A DNA stretch of 64,000 bases, taken from NCBI GenBank assembly GCA_029784825.1, contig JAFMAU010000002.1, positions 34,396-98,395 of the forward strand. The letters are read 5' to 3'. Made by a program: the position numbers and the translations under genes. Source of the stretch: Nitrososphaerota archaeon (GTDB lineage Archaea; Thermoproteota; Nitrososphaeria; Nitrososphaerales; UBA183). Below the pieces are notes generated by a model. It did no database searches, was not told where the DNA came from, and saw only the letters and a list, made by a program, of their open reading frames with translations. Shown here piece by piece: positions 57,295-64,000 of this stretch (position 1 is its first letter; every line of letters starts with the position of its first letter).

Positions 57295-57807
57295 TTGGGA
57301 GCAGACCAGTCCGCCCGGCTCATCGAAGGTGAGGAGCTGGGGAGCCTCGGGCTCCGGGGGCTCAGGATGACCCTCAGCCTGAGCTACGCGAACTTCGTCA
57401 TGTACTTCATGCTGCTCGTCACCGGCATGTTCGTCAACATATTCATCACGTCTGGGGTGAGCACCGTCGGCATCAGCAACCCGTCCAACCTCGTCCACAT
57501 GCTCTTCGCCATCGGGAACTTCTCGCTGACCTTCGTCATCATGATGGTGGGGCTGGTCTACGGGATGAAGAAGGTCGCCATGTACAGCTTCGGCGCCATC
57601 GTCGCCCTGGTGGCGGCGACGGCCGGGGGGGCCCTCTTCCTTGTCACCGGGGGCTCCAGGGTCTCCGGGTCCATCACCCTGGCCGCGGGCTGGGAGATGT
57701 CCCTGCTGTTCATGCTCGCCATATTCCTGTCCTACTACGCCACGCTGAAGATCATGAGGGCGGTCAGGCTCATCGAGGCCCTGGCCCCGAAGACGGAGGC
57801 CCCTTAG
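57295..57807 (+). CDS. Polytopic membrane protein 2 of the VWA-actin cluster
   Basis: A 170-residue protein starting TTG right after the previous stop. Four membrane helices: YANFVMYFMLLVTGMFVNIF, LVHMLFAIGNFSLTFVIMMV, GAIVALVAATAGGALFLVTG and MSLLFMLAIFLSYYATLKIM. The order helix-NIF-helix with His is shared with the preceding and following proteins, and resembles a widespread unnamed archaeal four-helix family. No catalytic motif visible. Confidence 0.72.
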   Translation: MGADQSARLIEGEELGSLGLRGLRMTLSLSYANFVMYFMLLVTGMFVNIFITSGVSTVGISNPSNLVHMLFAIGNFSLTFVIMMVGLVYGMKKVAMYSFGAIVALVAATAGGALFLVTGGSRVSGSITLAAGWEMSLLFMLAIFLSYYATLKIMRAVRLIEALAPKTEAP

Positions 57808-57809
57808 AG

Positions 57810-58787
57810 ATGGCTAAGCAGGGGTTCACCAACACCTCGGTCGAGACCCTCCCGGGGCTCCTCGTCCGCCAGTCGAGGCGCCTCCTTCGCATCATGTACC
57901 TCCAGGCCCTCCTCCTGGCGGTCACCTACGTCATGGGGGTCTGGCTGGCCACGGTGATGGCGGCCCAGATAACTGTCACCGAGCCCGAGGTGGTGCTGCA
58001 CGTCACCCTGGCCTGCACCTTCGCCAGCATCACGGCAGCCCTGGGGTTCCTCGCGATGCTGCAGCGGCAGAGGGACGTGGCAGTGCTCAACCTGCTGCTC
58101 TTCCTGGCCATGGTGGTCGCAGGGGTCACGGGGTTCGCGCTCCTCGGCGACCTGTCCAGCGGGGCCCAGGTCACCATGACCAACCTCACCATGGCGACGG
58201 TCGCCGGCTTCGGGATGCCCGTCACCGGGTACTCGATGGCCAAGGAGGCGAGGATAGTCAGGTCCGGGAGGGCTGACGTGATGGTCGAGCCCTCGGCGGC
58301 CTCCGCCCTGGCCATGATTGCCCTGGTGGCCCTCGCCCTGACCGTCGTCGCCGGGGTCTCCACCATGACCATCGCCCTCTCTGCCTCCCTCGCGGCGCTC
58401 TACGCCACGGCGGTGGCCATCCACTTCGGCCTGGCCGCGGTGACGATATCACTCTCCCTCGGCGTCTTCGTCCTGGCCATCCTGGAAGGGCCCAGCAACG
58501 GGACCCGGCCTTCGAAGGTCACCATGCAGAGGGCCCTGTTCGGGATGTTCGCCCTGGCCGCCGCCTCGCTCGCAGGGGGGGCGGGGGTGATCGCCGCGGG
58601 GCTGGTCCCCGGGGCAGGCGGGGGGCTTTCCTACATCGTGATGATGGGCGAAACCGTCTCGGTCGTCTACGGGTTCCTGATCCTGGTCCTCGCCTCGCCC
58701 TTCGGGGGGCCCAGGGCGCACGAAGGGGACGCGGCGGGCGGGGCTCCGCGCGCGAGGGCCGCTGATGGCGACGGGGGCTCCCCATGA
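57810..58787 (+). CDS. Polytopic membrane protein 3 of the VWA-actin cluster
   Basis: A 325-residue protein with about eight helices. The first four (YLQALLLAVTYVMGVWLATV, VVLHVTLACTFASITAALGF, LNLLLFLAMVVAGVTGFALL, ATVAGFGMPVTGYSM) mirror the four-helix unit of the previous two genes, followed by four more (SALAMIALVALALTVVAGVS and on). The C-terminus is hydrophilic. It starts two bases after the previous stop and its stop overlaps the next gene as ATGA. Confidence 0.72.
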   Translation: MAKQGFTNTSVETLPGLLVRQSRRLLRIMYLQALLLAVTYVMGVWLATVMAAQITVTEPEVVLHVTLACTFASITAALGFLAMLQRQRDVAVLNLLLFLAMVVAGVTGFALLGDLSSGAQVTMTNLTMATVAGFGMPVTGYSMAKEARIVRSGRADVMVEPSAASALAMIALVALALTVVAGVSTMTIALSASLAALYATAVAIHFGLAAVTISLSLGVFVLAILEGPSNGTRPSKVTMQRALFGMFALAAASLAGGAGVIAAGLVPGAGGGLSYIVMMGETVSVVYGFLILVLASPFGGPRAHEGDAAGGAPRARAADGDGGSP

Positions 58788-58933
58788 CCCTCTTCGACCT
58801 GCTGCTGTTCCTTTTCCTGTTCTGCACCGGGTTCTTCTCCTTCCTGGTGGTGTTCTACCAGGCCTGGAGGGGTAACAACGTAGTGAAGGCGAGCCCCGGG
58901 GCCGGCCGGGCCCGCGAAACCTCAAACACTTAA
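58784..58933 (+). CDS. 49-residue single-helix membrane protein
   Basis: ATG 58784 overlaps the preceding stop (ATGA). The 49 residues are TLFDLLLFLFLFCTGFFSFL VVFYQAW, a membrane helix, and a short positively charged tail (RGNNVVKASPGAGRARE). It ends at TAA 58931-58933, inside a CTTAAA box that precedes the actin gene. Its position between polytopic and actin-like genes suggests a small anchoring subunit. Confidence 0.68.
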   Translation: MTLFDLLLFLFLFCTGFFSFLVVFYQAWRGNNVVKASPGAGRARETSNT

Positions 58934-58962
58934 AGGGACTACGAGAACGCTGGGAGGAGAGG

Positions 58963-60237
58963 TTGTCTGCACCAAAGGAACTCTCAGTTTTCGGCGAGGA
59001 CTACGGGACTTCCGAGCTGAAGTTCGGCCCCGCGACCCTGGGTAACATCCCCGACGTGATCGAGAACCGCGGGTACTTCCCCGACACCAGGAGCTCGATG
59101 GTCAGGATGACCGGCGGCCCCGACAAGAAGCTCCTCGTCGTAGGCCCCGACGTCTCGAACTTCGTGGAGGCGAAGAGGGACATAGCGGAGAGGATGGTCT
59201 ACCCCATGCGCAGCGGCGTCATAGACAGGGACGACGACAGGTCCTGGTCCGTGGTGAAGGAGCTGACGAGGTACGCGCTCCTCAGGCACGTCCCCGACAG
59301 CCCGGGGTTCGAAGGGGTGAAGGCCGTGGCGGCCCTCTCTGCGGCCGCGCCGAGGTTCATGTACGAGAGGCTCTTCGACATACACCGGGAGCTGAACCAG
59401 GAGGAGGGGAGGAAGGTGGTGAAGGCGGTCTCTGTCATCCCCCAGCCCTTCGCTGTGGCCATCTCCCAGAAGGTGCTGGCTTGCACCGTCCTCGAGGCCG
59501 GGGCCGGGAACGTGCAGATCGCGCCTGTCAGCAGCGGCATGATATTCAACGCGCTCATCACCCTCAACAGGGCCGGAGGGGACTGCGACCTCGTCGCGGC
59601 GGAGATACTCAGGGACGCCGGCTACGGGGACCTCGCCAGGGAGCCCAAGCTGGTGAAGCTGTTCAAGGAGTCCCTGGGGCTCGTCCCGAAGAGCCTGAAG
59701 GACGTGATGGCCGACAAGAGCAACCCGAAGTACGGCGCCGTCTTCAGGGTCCCCAACACCAGGATATCCATAGACCTGGACAAGAACAGCTGGCAGCGCT
59801 TCCTCATCGGGGAGTACTTCTTCGACCCGTCCAACGAGTACTTCTCGTCCTACTACCGCAGGGGGTTCCCCAAGCCGGCCGACTCCTACGCCGAGGGGAG
59901 GCTTGTCTCCGGGACCACGGACATGGCCGAGGTGATCATCCAGTCGGTCCAGAAGTGCAGCTTCGAGATCCAGCCGGCCCTGTACCGCTCGATATTCCTC
60001 TCCGGAGGGGGCTTCTCCTGGCAGGTCCCCCAGGGGATGGAGGGCTCGGCCGTCGACTCGTCCACGAAGCTGAAGCTGATGCTGGAGGCGAAGGGGATCC
60101 AGGGGGTCAACGTCACCCTGACCAAGAACCCGGTCTACAACGTCTGGCAGGGGTGCGTGGCCTACGGGATGTACATCCCCGACGACTTCACCTGGGACTG
60201 GGACGAGCGCGAAGGCTGGCAGTACCTAGACAGGTGA
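58963..60237 (+). CDS. Actin/Hsp70-superfamily ATPase
   Basis: A 424-residue protein from TTG 58963, with GGAGG upstream and a CTTAAA box at 58929-58934. It shows the actin-fold sites: phosphate 1 DYGTSELK (13-20), the subdomain segment RMVYPMRSGVIDRDDDRSWS, phosphate 2 EAGAGNVQIAPVSSG (178-192), and adenosine LSGGGFSW (346-353). Spacing fits the actin superfamily rather than FtsA. Probably forms filaments or a nucleotide switch. The membrane and VWA genes around it suggest membrane attachment. Confidence 0.84.
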   Translation: MSAPKELSVFGEDYGTSELKFGPATLGNIPDVIENRGYFPDTRSSMVRMTGGPDKKLLVVGPDVSNFVEAKRDIAERMVYPMRSGVIDRDDDRSWSVVKELTRYALLRHVPDSPGFEGVKAVAALSAAAPRFMYERLFDIHRELNQEEGRKVVKAVSVIPQPFAVAISQKVLACTVLEAGAGNVQIAPVSSGMIFNALITLNRAGGDCDLVAAEILRDAGYGDLAREPKLVKLFKESLGLVPKSLKDVMADKSNPKYGAVFRVPNTRISIDLDKNSWQRFLIGEYFFDPSNEYFSSYYRRGFPKPADSYAEGRLVSGTTDMAEVIIQSVQKCSFEIQPALYRSIFLSGGGFSWQVPQGMEGSAVDSSTKLKLMLEAKGIQGVNVTLTKNPVYNVWQGCVAYGMYIPDDFTWDWDEREGWQYLDR

Positions 60238-60244
60238 GGCCGCG

Positions 60245-61126
60245 TTGACGTTCGAAGAGACGGAGAAGAGGCGGGCCGCCCTGCTCCGGGGCCCCAGGAG
60301 CCCGAGGAAGGCCGCGAGGCCCCTGCTGGTCGTCTTCGTCGCGCTCACCCTCGCCCTGATCTACCTCATCGCGGCCCCCTACGTCGGCCAGCTGTCCAAC
60401 GACTACGCGGCCACGGCCGGGGTGGGGGCCCTCGGCGCCCTGGTCCTCCTGGGCCTGAGGTACCCGTACTACAGGAAGGTCCACACGCCGTCCGGGTCGC
60501 TGTCCATCGCGTTCCTCGACGTCATGGCCTGGGTCGGGGTCGTGGGGGTCCTCGTCTGGAGCTTCGTCTTCCCCACCCTGCACTCGTTCCCAGCCAGCAT
60601 GGTCCTCTACCTGTTCTACCTCCCCCAGTTCCCCATAGGGGTCTACTCGCTGACGTTCATCTGGGCGATGCTCATCGTCCTCAGGGTGGTCCTCCAGCCG
60701 TTCACCAAGCCGCCGTCGGAGAGGGTGTACGCAGACATCGAGTCGTCCCTCCGCAAGCTCACCGAAACGGTGAACCAGGTCGGCCTGCAGATGAGGGGGA
60801 CGGACCGCAAGGTCGACCCGGCCCTGGCGGACAAGGTGTCGTCGATAATGTCGGAGATAACCGCCGTGAGGAAGGACCTCTCCACGATAAAGACCGCGGG
60901 GCCCGCCGTCTACTCCGCCCCGGCTCCCCCCAGCGTCTCCAGCGTGAGGGTCGTGGCCACCCAGGCCCCCCCGCCCCGCCCGAGGGAGCAGGTCGCGGTC
61001 GTGAGGCCCGCGCCCCAGGAGGTTCAGCCGAGGGCGGAGGGCGGGACAGGCGTAGCCGTCCCCGAGTCGGCGGTCAACAACCCCTGGCTCGACGTGCTGT
61101 CCAGGCGGCGGGCGAAGAAGGACTGA
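60245..61126 (+). CDS. Membrane protein with C-terminal coiled-coil and proline-rich tail
   Basis: A 293-residue protein (TTG start, 7 bp after the actin stop). Four membrane helices (VVFVALTLALIYLIAAPYVG, GVGALGALVLLGLRYPYY, AFLDVMAWVGVVGVLVWSFV, FPIGVYSLTFIWAMLIVLRV), then a heptad-like segment (IESSLRKLTETVNQVGLQMR, IMSEITAVRKDLSTIKTAG), then a Pro/Ala-rich linker and a conserved-looking end (NPWLDVLSRRRAKKD). The layout is that of a membrane tether with a filament-binding tail. Confidence 0.74.
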   Translation: MTFEETEKRRAALLRGPRSPRKAARPLLVVFVALTLALIYLIAAPYVGQLSNDYAATAGVGALGALVLLGLRYPYYRKVHTPSGSLSIAFLDVMAWVGVVGVLVWSFVFPTLHSFPASMVLYLFYLPQFPIGVYSLTFIWAMLIVLRVVLQPFTKPPSERVYADIESSLRKLTETVNQVGLQMRGTDRKVDPALADKVSSIMSEITAVRKDLSTIKTAGPAVYSAPAPPSVSSVRVVATQAPPPRPREQVAVVRPAPQEVQPRAEGGTGVAVPESAVNNPWLDVLSRRRAKKD

Positions 61127-61511
61127 GGGGCCAGGCAGGAGGCCTGTCCTTTTTTCGGATTACGTGGAATATTGGGGTCAGTTCCTATGTGAATTCTGAA
61201 CATCGACCTGAAGCTGCCTCGGGTCGGACGCTCCCCGACTTCTGGTCGGATTTGAGCGGTAATTAGCTGGCAAATTGAGAACGACTTTGGCCAAGGGCCC
61301 GAGCCGCATGGAGACAATACTCCACTACGCGACGACCTGGGCCAGAGGCAGGCGAACGGAACCGGATGTCCTAACTGAGGTCTGATAGGAATATACCACG
61401 AATTCGTCCGGTCCAGGCGAAATTGGCAGAGCTGCTGACTTATGCGCCTGCCGAATAATTGGTCATTGTATTGACCAAACCATTATAAAACAATGGTCAA
61501 CGAAGTACCTA
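61127..61511. other. Intergenic region between the actin cluster and the ATPase gene
   Basis: About 385 bp. GC falls sharply here. The first 320 bp have no frame or RNA pattern that I can support. The last part holds the operator and promoter of the ATPase gene, listed separately. Confidence 0.4.
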
Positions 61512-61519
61512 ATGACCAT
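61459..61519 (+). promoter_or_regulatory. Operator-flanked promoter of the ATPase gene
   Basis: A TATA box TTATAAAA (61483-61490) lies 22-29 bp before ATG 61512. TTGGTCA (61459-61465) and TGACCAA (61472-61478) form a perfect 7-bp inverted repeat with a 6-base spacer, directly upstream. ACCATT (61479-61484) and AATGGT (61492-61497) form another around the box, and TGGTCA (61494-61499) with TGACCA (61513-61518) a third over the start codon. Such overlapping dyads strongly suggest a dimeric repressor. Confidence 0.65.
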
Positions 61520-63017
61520 GAGCACTCCAGAGTTGTTCGACAGCAATCCGTGGTGGGTCGACCCAAGCTCGATAGAGCGGGACAAAAACGTCCAAGAATG
61601 GGCGAATGCGAAGTTCAAGTGGAATCCAAGACTCGGAGAAACGATACGATGGGACGTTGATGTCATCTATGTATTGCGCGGGCCTCGGCAAGTAGGGAAG
61701 ACCACCCTATCTAAGCTAAAAGTCAGAGAACTGCTTGGGAGAGGAACTCCGCCGAGAGCCATCCTCTATTGGGCTTGTGACCTGGTCGAAAAACCAGAAA
61801 GGTTGGTGGAAATTGTAGATGCGTATCTAACCTTCTCGCGCGGAATCAAGGGAAGACGCTACATCTTCCTGGACGAGATATCCTCCGTCAAGGACTGGCA
61901 GAAGGGCATCAAGTATCTCTATGATCGAGGAAGACTGAAGGGCTCTACCTTGATATTGACGGGCTCTCACAGCATTGACTTGAGAAGGGCCTCGGAAAAC
62001 CTAGCAAGGCGGAGGGGGGACGTTCACAAACTCGGGGACAAACTGCCCGACAAGATTCTATTGCCCATGAAATTTTCGGAATATGCGGAGACGAGAAGCG
62101 AAAACATAGCGATGCTGATTAGCAGTCAGAACATTCTGAAGAGGGAAAGACGGCACCAAGTGATTTCGCAGATTGCAAGTGGTAACCTTCCCGAAGAATT
62201 ACAGGAAGCATTTCTCCACTTGAAAGAATTGAACCAACTCTACAACGAGTATCTGATAACTGGAGGAATCCCAAGTGCCATCAATGCCTTCGTCTCAGAT
62301 GGCACCATAACAAAGGACATCTACGAGGGATACGTCGAACTGCTTCTCAGAGACATCAGAAAGTGGGGCGGAAATGACGCGCTAATGAGGCAAGTGGTAA
62401 GAAAGATAGCGGACACTCTTGGGTCTCCCGTCAGTCTGCACAATCTGCAGGAGGATACAGAGATATCATCGCACAATACCGTCTCTTCGTACCTAGAATA
62501 TCTGAAGGATAGCTTCGTCTTGGCCGGAATTTACCGGCTAGACCAGAGCAAGGACTCACCCATCCACAGGGGGGAGAGGAAGATCTACTTCGAAGATCCG
62601 TTCATGTATCACGCCCTGAGGTCGTGGTCCCTGGCTGTTGAACCGTACGAGGAAGCTCTCGATTATCTCAAGAAAGCCGAGAACATCGGGAAGCTAACGG
62701 AGAGTGTCGTCGCGAGTCACCTCGTGAGACTACTCTTTAGCTACTCGCCTTCCACTCAGTTCGACTATGCCACCCTGTTGTTCTTTTCACAGAGCAAAAA
62801 GAGACGCGAGCTCGATTTCGCAGTTAGACAATCAACTCGATATCTGCCGGTCGAGGTGAAGCATCAAGCAAAAGTTCGGAAAGAGGATGGTTTCGGAATC
62901 ATCGACTTTCAAAAGGGAGGTAAGGCTTTGAATGGCTTGTTACTTACAAGGGACTCATTAGAATCCCGAAGAAGTTACCTGGAGATTCCTGTTTCCATAT
63001 TCTTGCTGTTAGTCTAG
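61512..63017 (+). CDS. AAA-type ATPase with DUF4143 domain
   Basis: A 501-residue protein. IYVLRGPRQVGKTTLSKLKV is Walker A, RRYIFLDEISSVKDWQKGIK Walker B, STLILTGSHSIDLRRASENL sensor 1, as in AAA_14 proteins. The DUF4143 part follows (YNEYLITGGIPSAINAFVSD, SHNTVSSYLEYLKDSFVLAG, IYFEDPFMYHALRSWS) and ends in ELDFAVRQSTRYLPVEVK, a PD-D/ExK-like nuclease patch. Such genes are common on mobile islands. Its promoter is dense with inverted repeats, and GC is lower than the neighbours, suggesting transfer. Confidence 0.86.
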   Translation: MTMSTPELFDSNPWWVDPSSIERDKNVQEWANAKFKWNPRLGETIRWDVDVIYVLRGPRQVGKTTLSKLKVRELLGRGTPPRAILYWACDLVEKPERLVEIVDAYLTFSRGIKGRRYIFLDEISSVKDWQKGIKYLYDRGRLKGSTLILTGSHSIDLRRASENLARRRGDVHKLGDKLPDKILLPMKFSEYAETRSENIAMLISSQNILKRERRHQVISQIASGNLPEELQEAFLHLKELNQLYNEYLITGGIPSAINAFVSDGTITKDIYEGYVELLLRDIRKWGGNDALMRQVVRKIADTLGSPVSLHNLQEDTEISSHNTVSSYLEYLKDSFVLAGIYRLDQSKDSPIHRGERKIYFEDPFMYHALRSWSLAVEPYEEALDYLKKAENIGKLTESVVASHLVRLLFSYSPSTQFDYATLLFFSQSKKRRELDFAVRQSTRYLPVEVKHQAKVRKEDGFGIIDFQKGGKALNGLLLTRDSLESRRSYLEIPVSIFLLLV

Positions 63018-63634
63018 TGCAGGTCGTTAATCGAGGTAATTCCTCTGCAGTGCTTCTATTCCAAGCAAGTCTGTCTCTTCTGCTCCGCCTTCTCTTGAAA
63101 TCCAAGAGCCATCTTCGTCTCTTCTAGTCTATTTTCGCTAGTCCCGCAAAGCTCGGCTGCTAGCTCATTGATATCATCCCACGCTTCTGCTGGCTCTTCA
63201 TAATCGGTCCGAACGGAAGGCAGCGGAATCACTTCTACACCTATGACGCGACGAGGACACGAGAGAGCGACAGGATTGACTGGAGGCCGAGGGACCTATT
63301 CGAAAGACTCGCAGGAAGGCACAAGGCAAGAACGGTGGTCTGTGCCGAAGGACGTGGGCATCAGCTTGGCGCCATGTTAAGAAGCGATGGGAAGAAGTCG
63401 AGCCTCCAGGACGCAATCTTCTGCAAGGGTTTCAGTCTTGACCAGATGATAACCGAAGTCAGGTCGATGCACAATTTCGCGGGTTAATCAAATCACCATC
63501 ATCAGAAGTCAAAGTGTGCTCTTCTGCAGCCAGCTGCGCCTGCACCAACTCGGCCCTAAACTCAATATGAGTAGTTTGCGCACCGCTCATGTCCAAATCA
63601 TGTGGGCAAATTACCAACGGGAAGAGTGCTCTCT
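63018..63634. other. Gap with one coding remnant
   Basis: About 620 bp. Part of it (63195-63487) is an open frame without a start, listed separately. The rest shows no supported gene, RNA or repeat. GC is still near the low value of the ATPase gene. Confidence 0.35.
63195..63487 (+). pseudogene. Unrecognised open-frame remnant
   Basis: A plus-strand frame without an ATG, GTG or TTG before the coding-like part reads FIIGPNGRQRNHFYTYDATR, then RDLFERLAGRHKARTVVCAE and ends SLDQMITEVRSMHNFAG at TAA 63485-63487. It opens shortly after a TAG. Composition is protein-like, but no family is recognised. It could be a gene that lost its 5' end. Confidence 0.3.
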
Positions 63635-64000
63635 ATGGCTATAGAAGGGAAGGCATGGATTGACCACCAGAGCACCCAGCCACAACAACCGTCGTCTTCA
63701 CCACAGCCGGGACAGATTGTTTTCCCCTGCCCTTACTGTGGGAAGGCACTCCTCGTAGACGGGAGGTGTGCCAACTGCGGTACGATATGCAACCGGTGTG
63801 GAACGCCGTACCATGCCAATCACTGTCCTTCCTGCTGCGGCAAAGAGGCTGAGGAGGAACGGGCCCAGGTAGCCATCGGCGCAAGCACCGGTCTGACGCC
63901 CTACGGCGACAGCGCCCCGTCGAGGTCAGACCTCAAAAAGATAATCGGCCACAGGGCCACTGTCAAGGAGCACAACATCGCGAAGGGAATCCACGTCGAC
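63635..64000 (+). CDS. Zinc-ribbon protein (partial, runs off the right edge)
   Basis: From ATG 63635 the frame stays open to the window edge (122 codons). The N-terminus is hydrophilic and rich in Gln, Ser and Pro. Residues 35-70 contain FPCPYCGKALLVDGRCANCG and ICNRCGTPYHANHCPSCCGK, that is CxxC-x-CxxC twice, a double zinc ribbon. The following part (SRSDLKKIIGHRATVKEHNI) is helical. The complete length and role are unknown because the gene continues. Confidence 0.7.
   Translation, partial: MAIEGKAWIDHQSTQPQQPSSSPQPGQIVFPCPYCGKALLVDGRCANCGTICNRCGTPYHANHCPSCCGKEAEEERAQVAIGASTGLTPYGDSAPSRSDLKKIIGHRATVKEHNIAKGIHVD

Noticed and set aside
1..64000. CRISPR arrays, tRNA and rRNA genes, replication origin
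   Set aside because: No regularly spaced direct repeats of about 30 bp, no cloverleaf or T-loop pattern and no rRNA-like sequence found by reading; a covariance-model search would be decisive.

Overview
The window looks like an archaeal chromosome segment, most likely from the TACK side (Nitrososphaerota/Bathyarchaeia-like). Supporting signs are a TrmB regulator, many VapBC pairs, an archaeosortase, DUF1616 and MoxR-DUF58 clusters, ACT-V4R and actin-family genes, and CTTAAG- or TATA-type boxes about 29-37 bp before several starts. No rRNA, tRNA or CRISPR array was seen, so the phylum call is inference.

Layout. (1) 1-26.2 kb, lower GC: a surface-glycan locus, mostly on the minus strand. It begins with a partial UDP-sulfoquinovose synthase (sqdB) and a TrmB regulator. 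It holds GalE-like and other SDR epimerases, glycosyltransferases (GT2, GT4), deacetylases, and a UDP-(di)acetamido-sugar set (WecB-type 2-epimerase, two DegT aminotransferases, three Gfo/Idh dehydrogenases, hexapeptide acetyltransferases). A flippase gene is frameshifted and truncated. Relics of three transposase families (IS110-, IS630- and rve-type) sit between the genes. (2) 26.2-40.3 kb, high GC: a toxin-antitoxin island with about nine pairs plus orphans, threaded through a decaying heptose operon (hddA and gmhA fragments, gmhB, hddC). An IS607 element (TnpA plus a TnpB-like protein) has inserted into a mazF gene; both mazF halves remain and rejoin in frame. (3) 40.3-50.6 kb: a DUF4129-DUF4350-MoxR-DUF58 operon, a large secreted beta-propeller protein, and a four-gene DUF1616-type membrane operon. 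(4) 50.7-53.6 kb: an archaeosortase convergent with a small operon (RHH regulator and two secreted proteins, one with a VPLFP C-terminal sorting tail). (5) 53.8-61.1 kb: ACT-V4R regulator, VWA protein, a structured leader, three polytopic membrane proteins, a 49-residue membrane protein, an actin-family ATPase and a membrane/coiled-coil protein. This is the best candidate here for an undescribed system. (6) 61.2-64 kb: a lower-GC DUF4143-type ATPase with an operator-rich promoter, a coding remnant, and a zinc-ribbon protein that runs off the edge.

Working together. Region 1 would make and assemble charged acetamido- or sulfo-sugars for N-glycans or the S-layer. Region 2 once supplied activated heptose but is broken. 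Region 4 would anchor processed surface proteins. Region 5 may couple an actin-like filament to a membrane complex; this is inferred from gene order and domains only.
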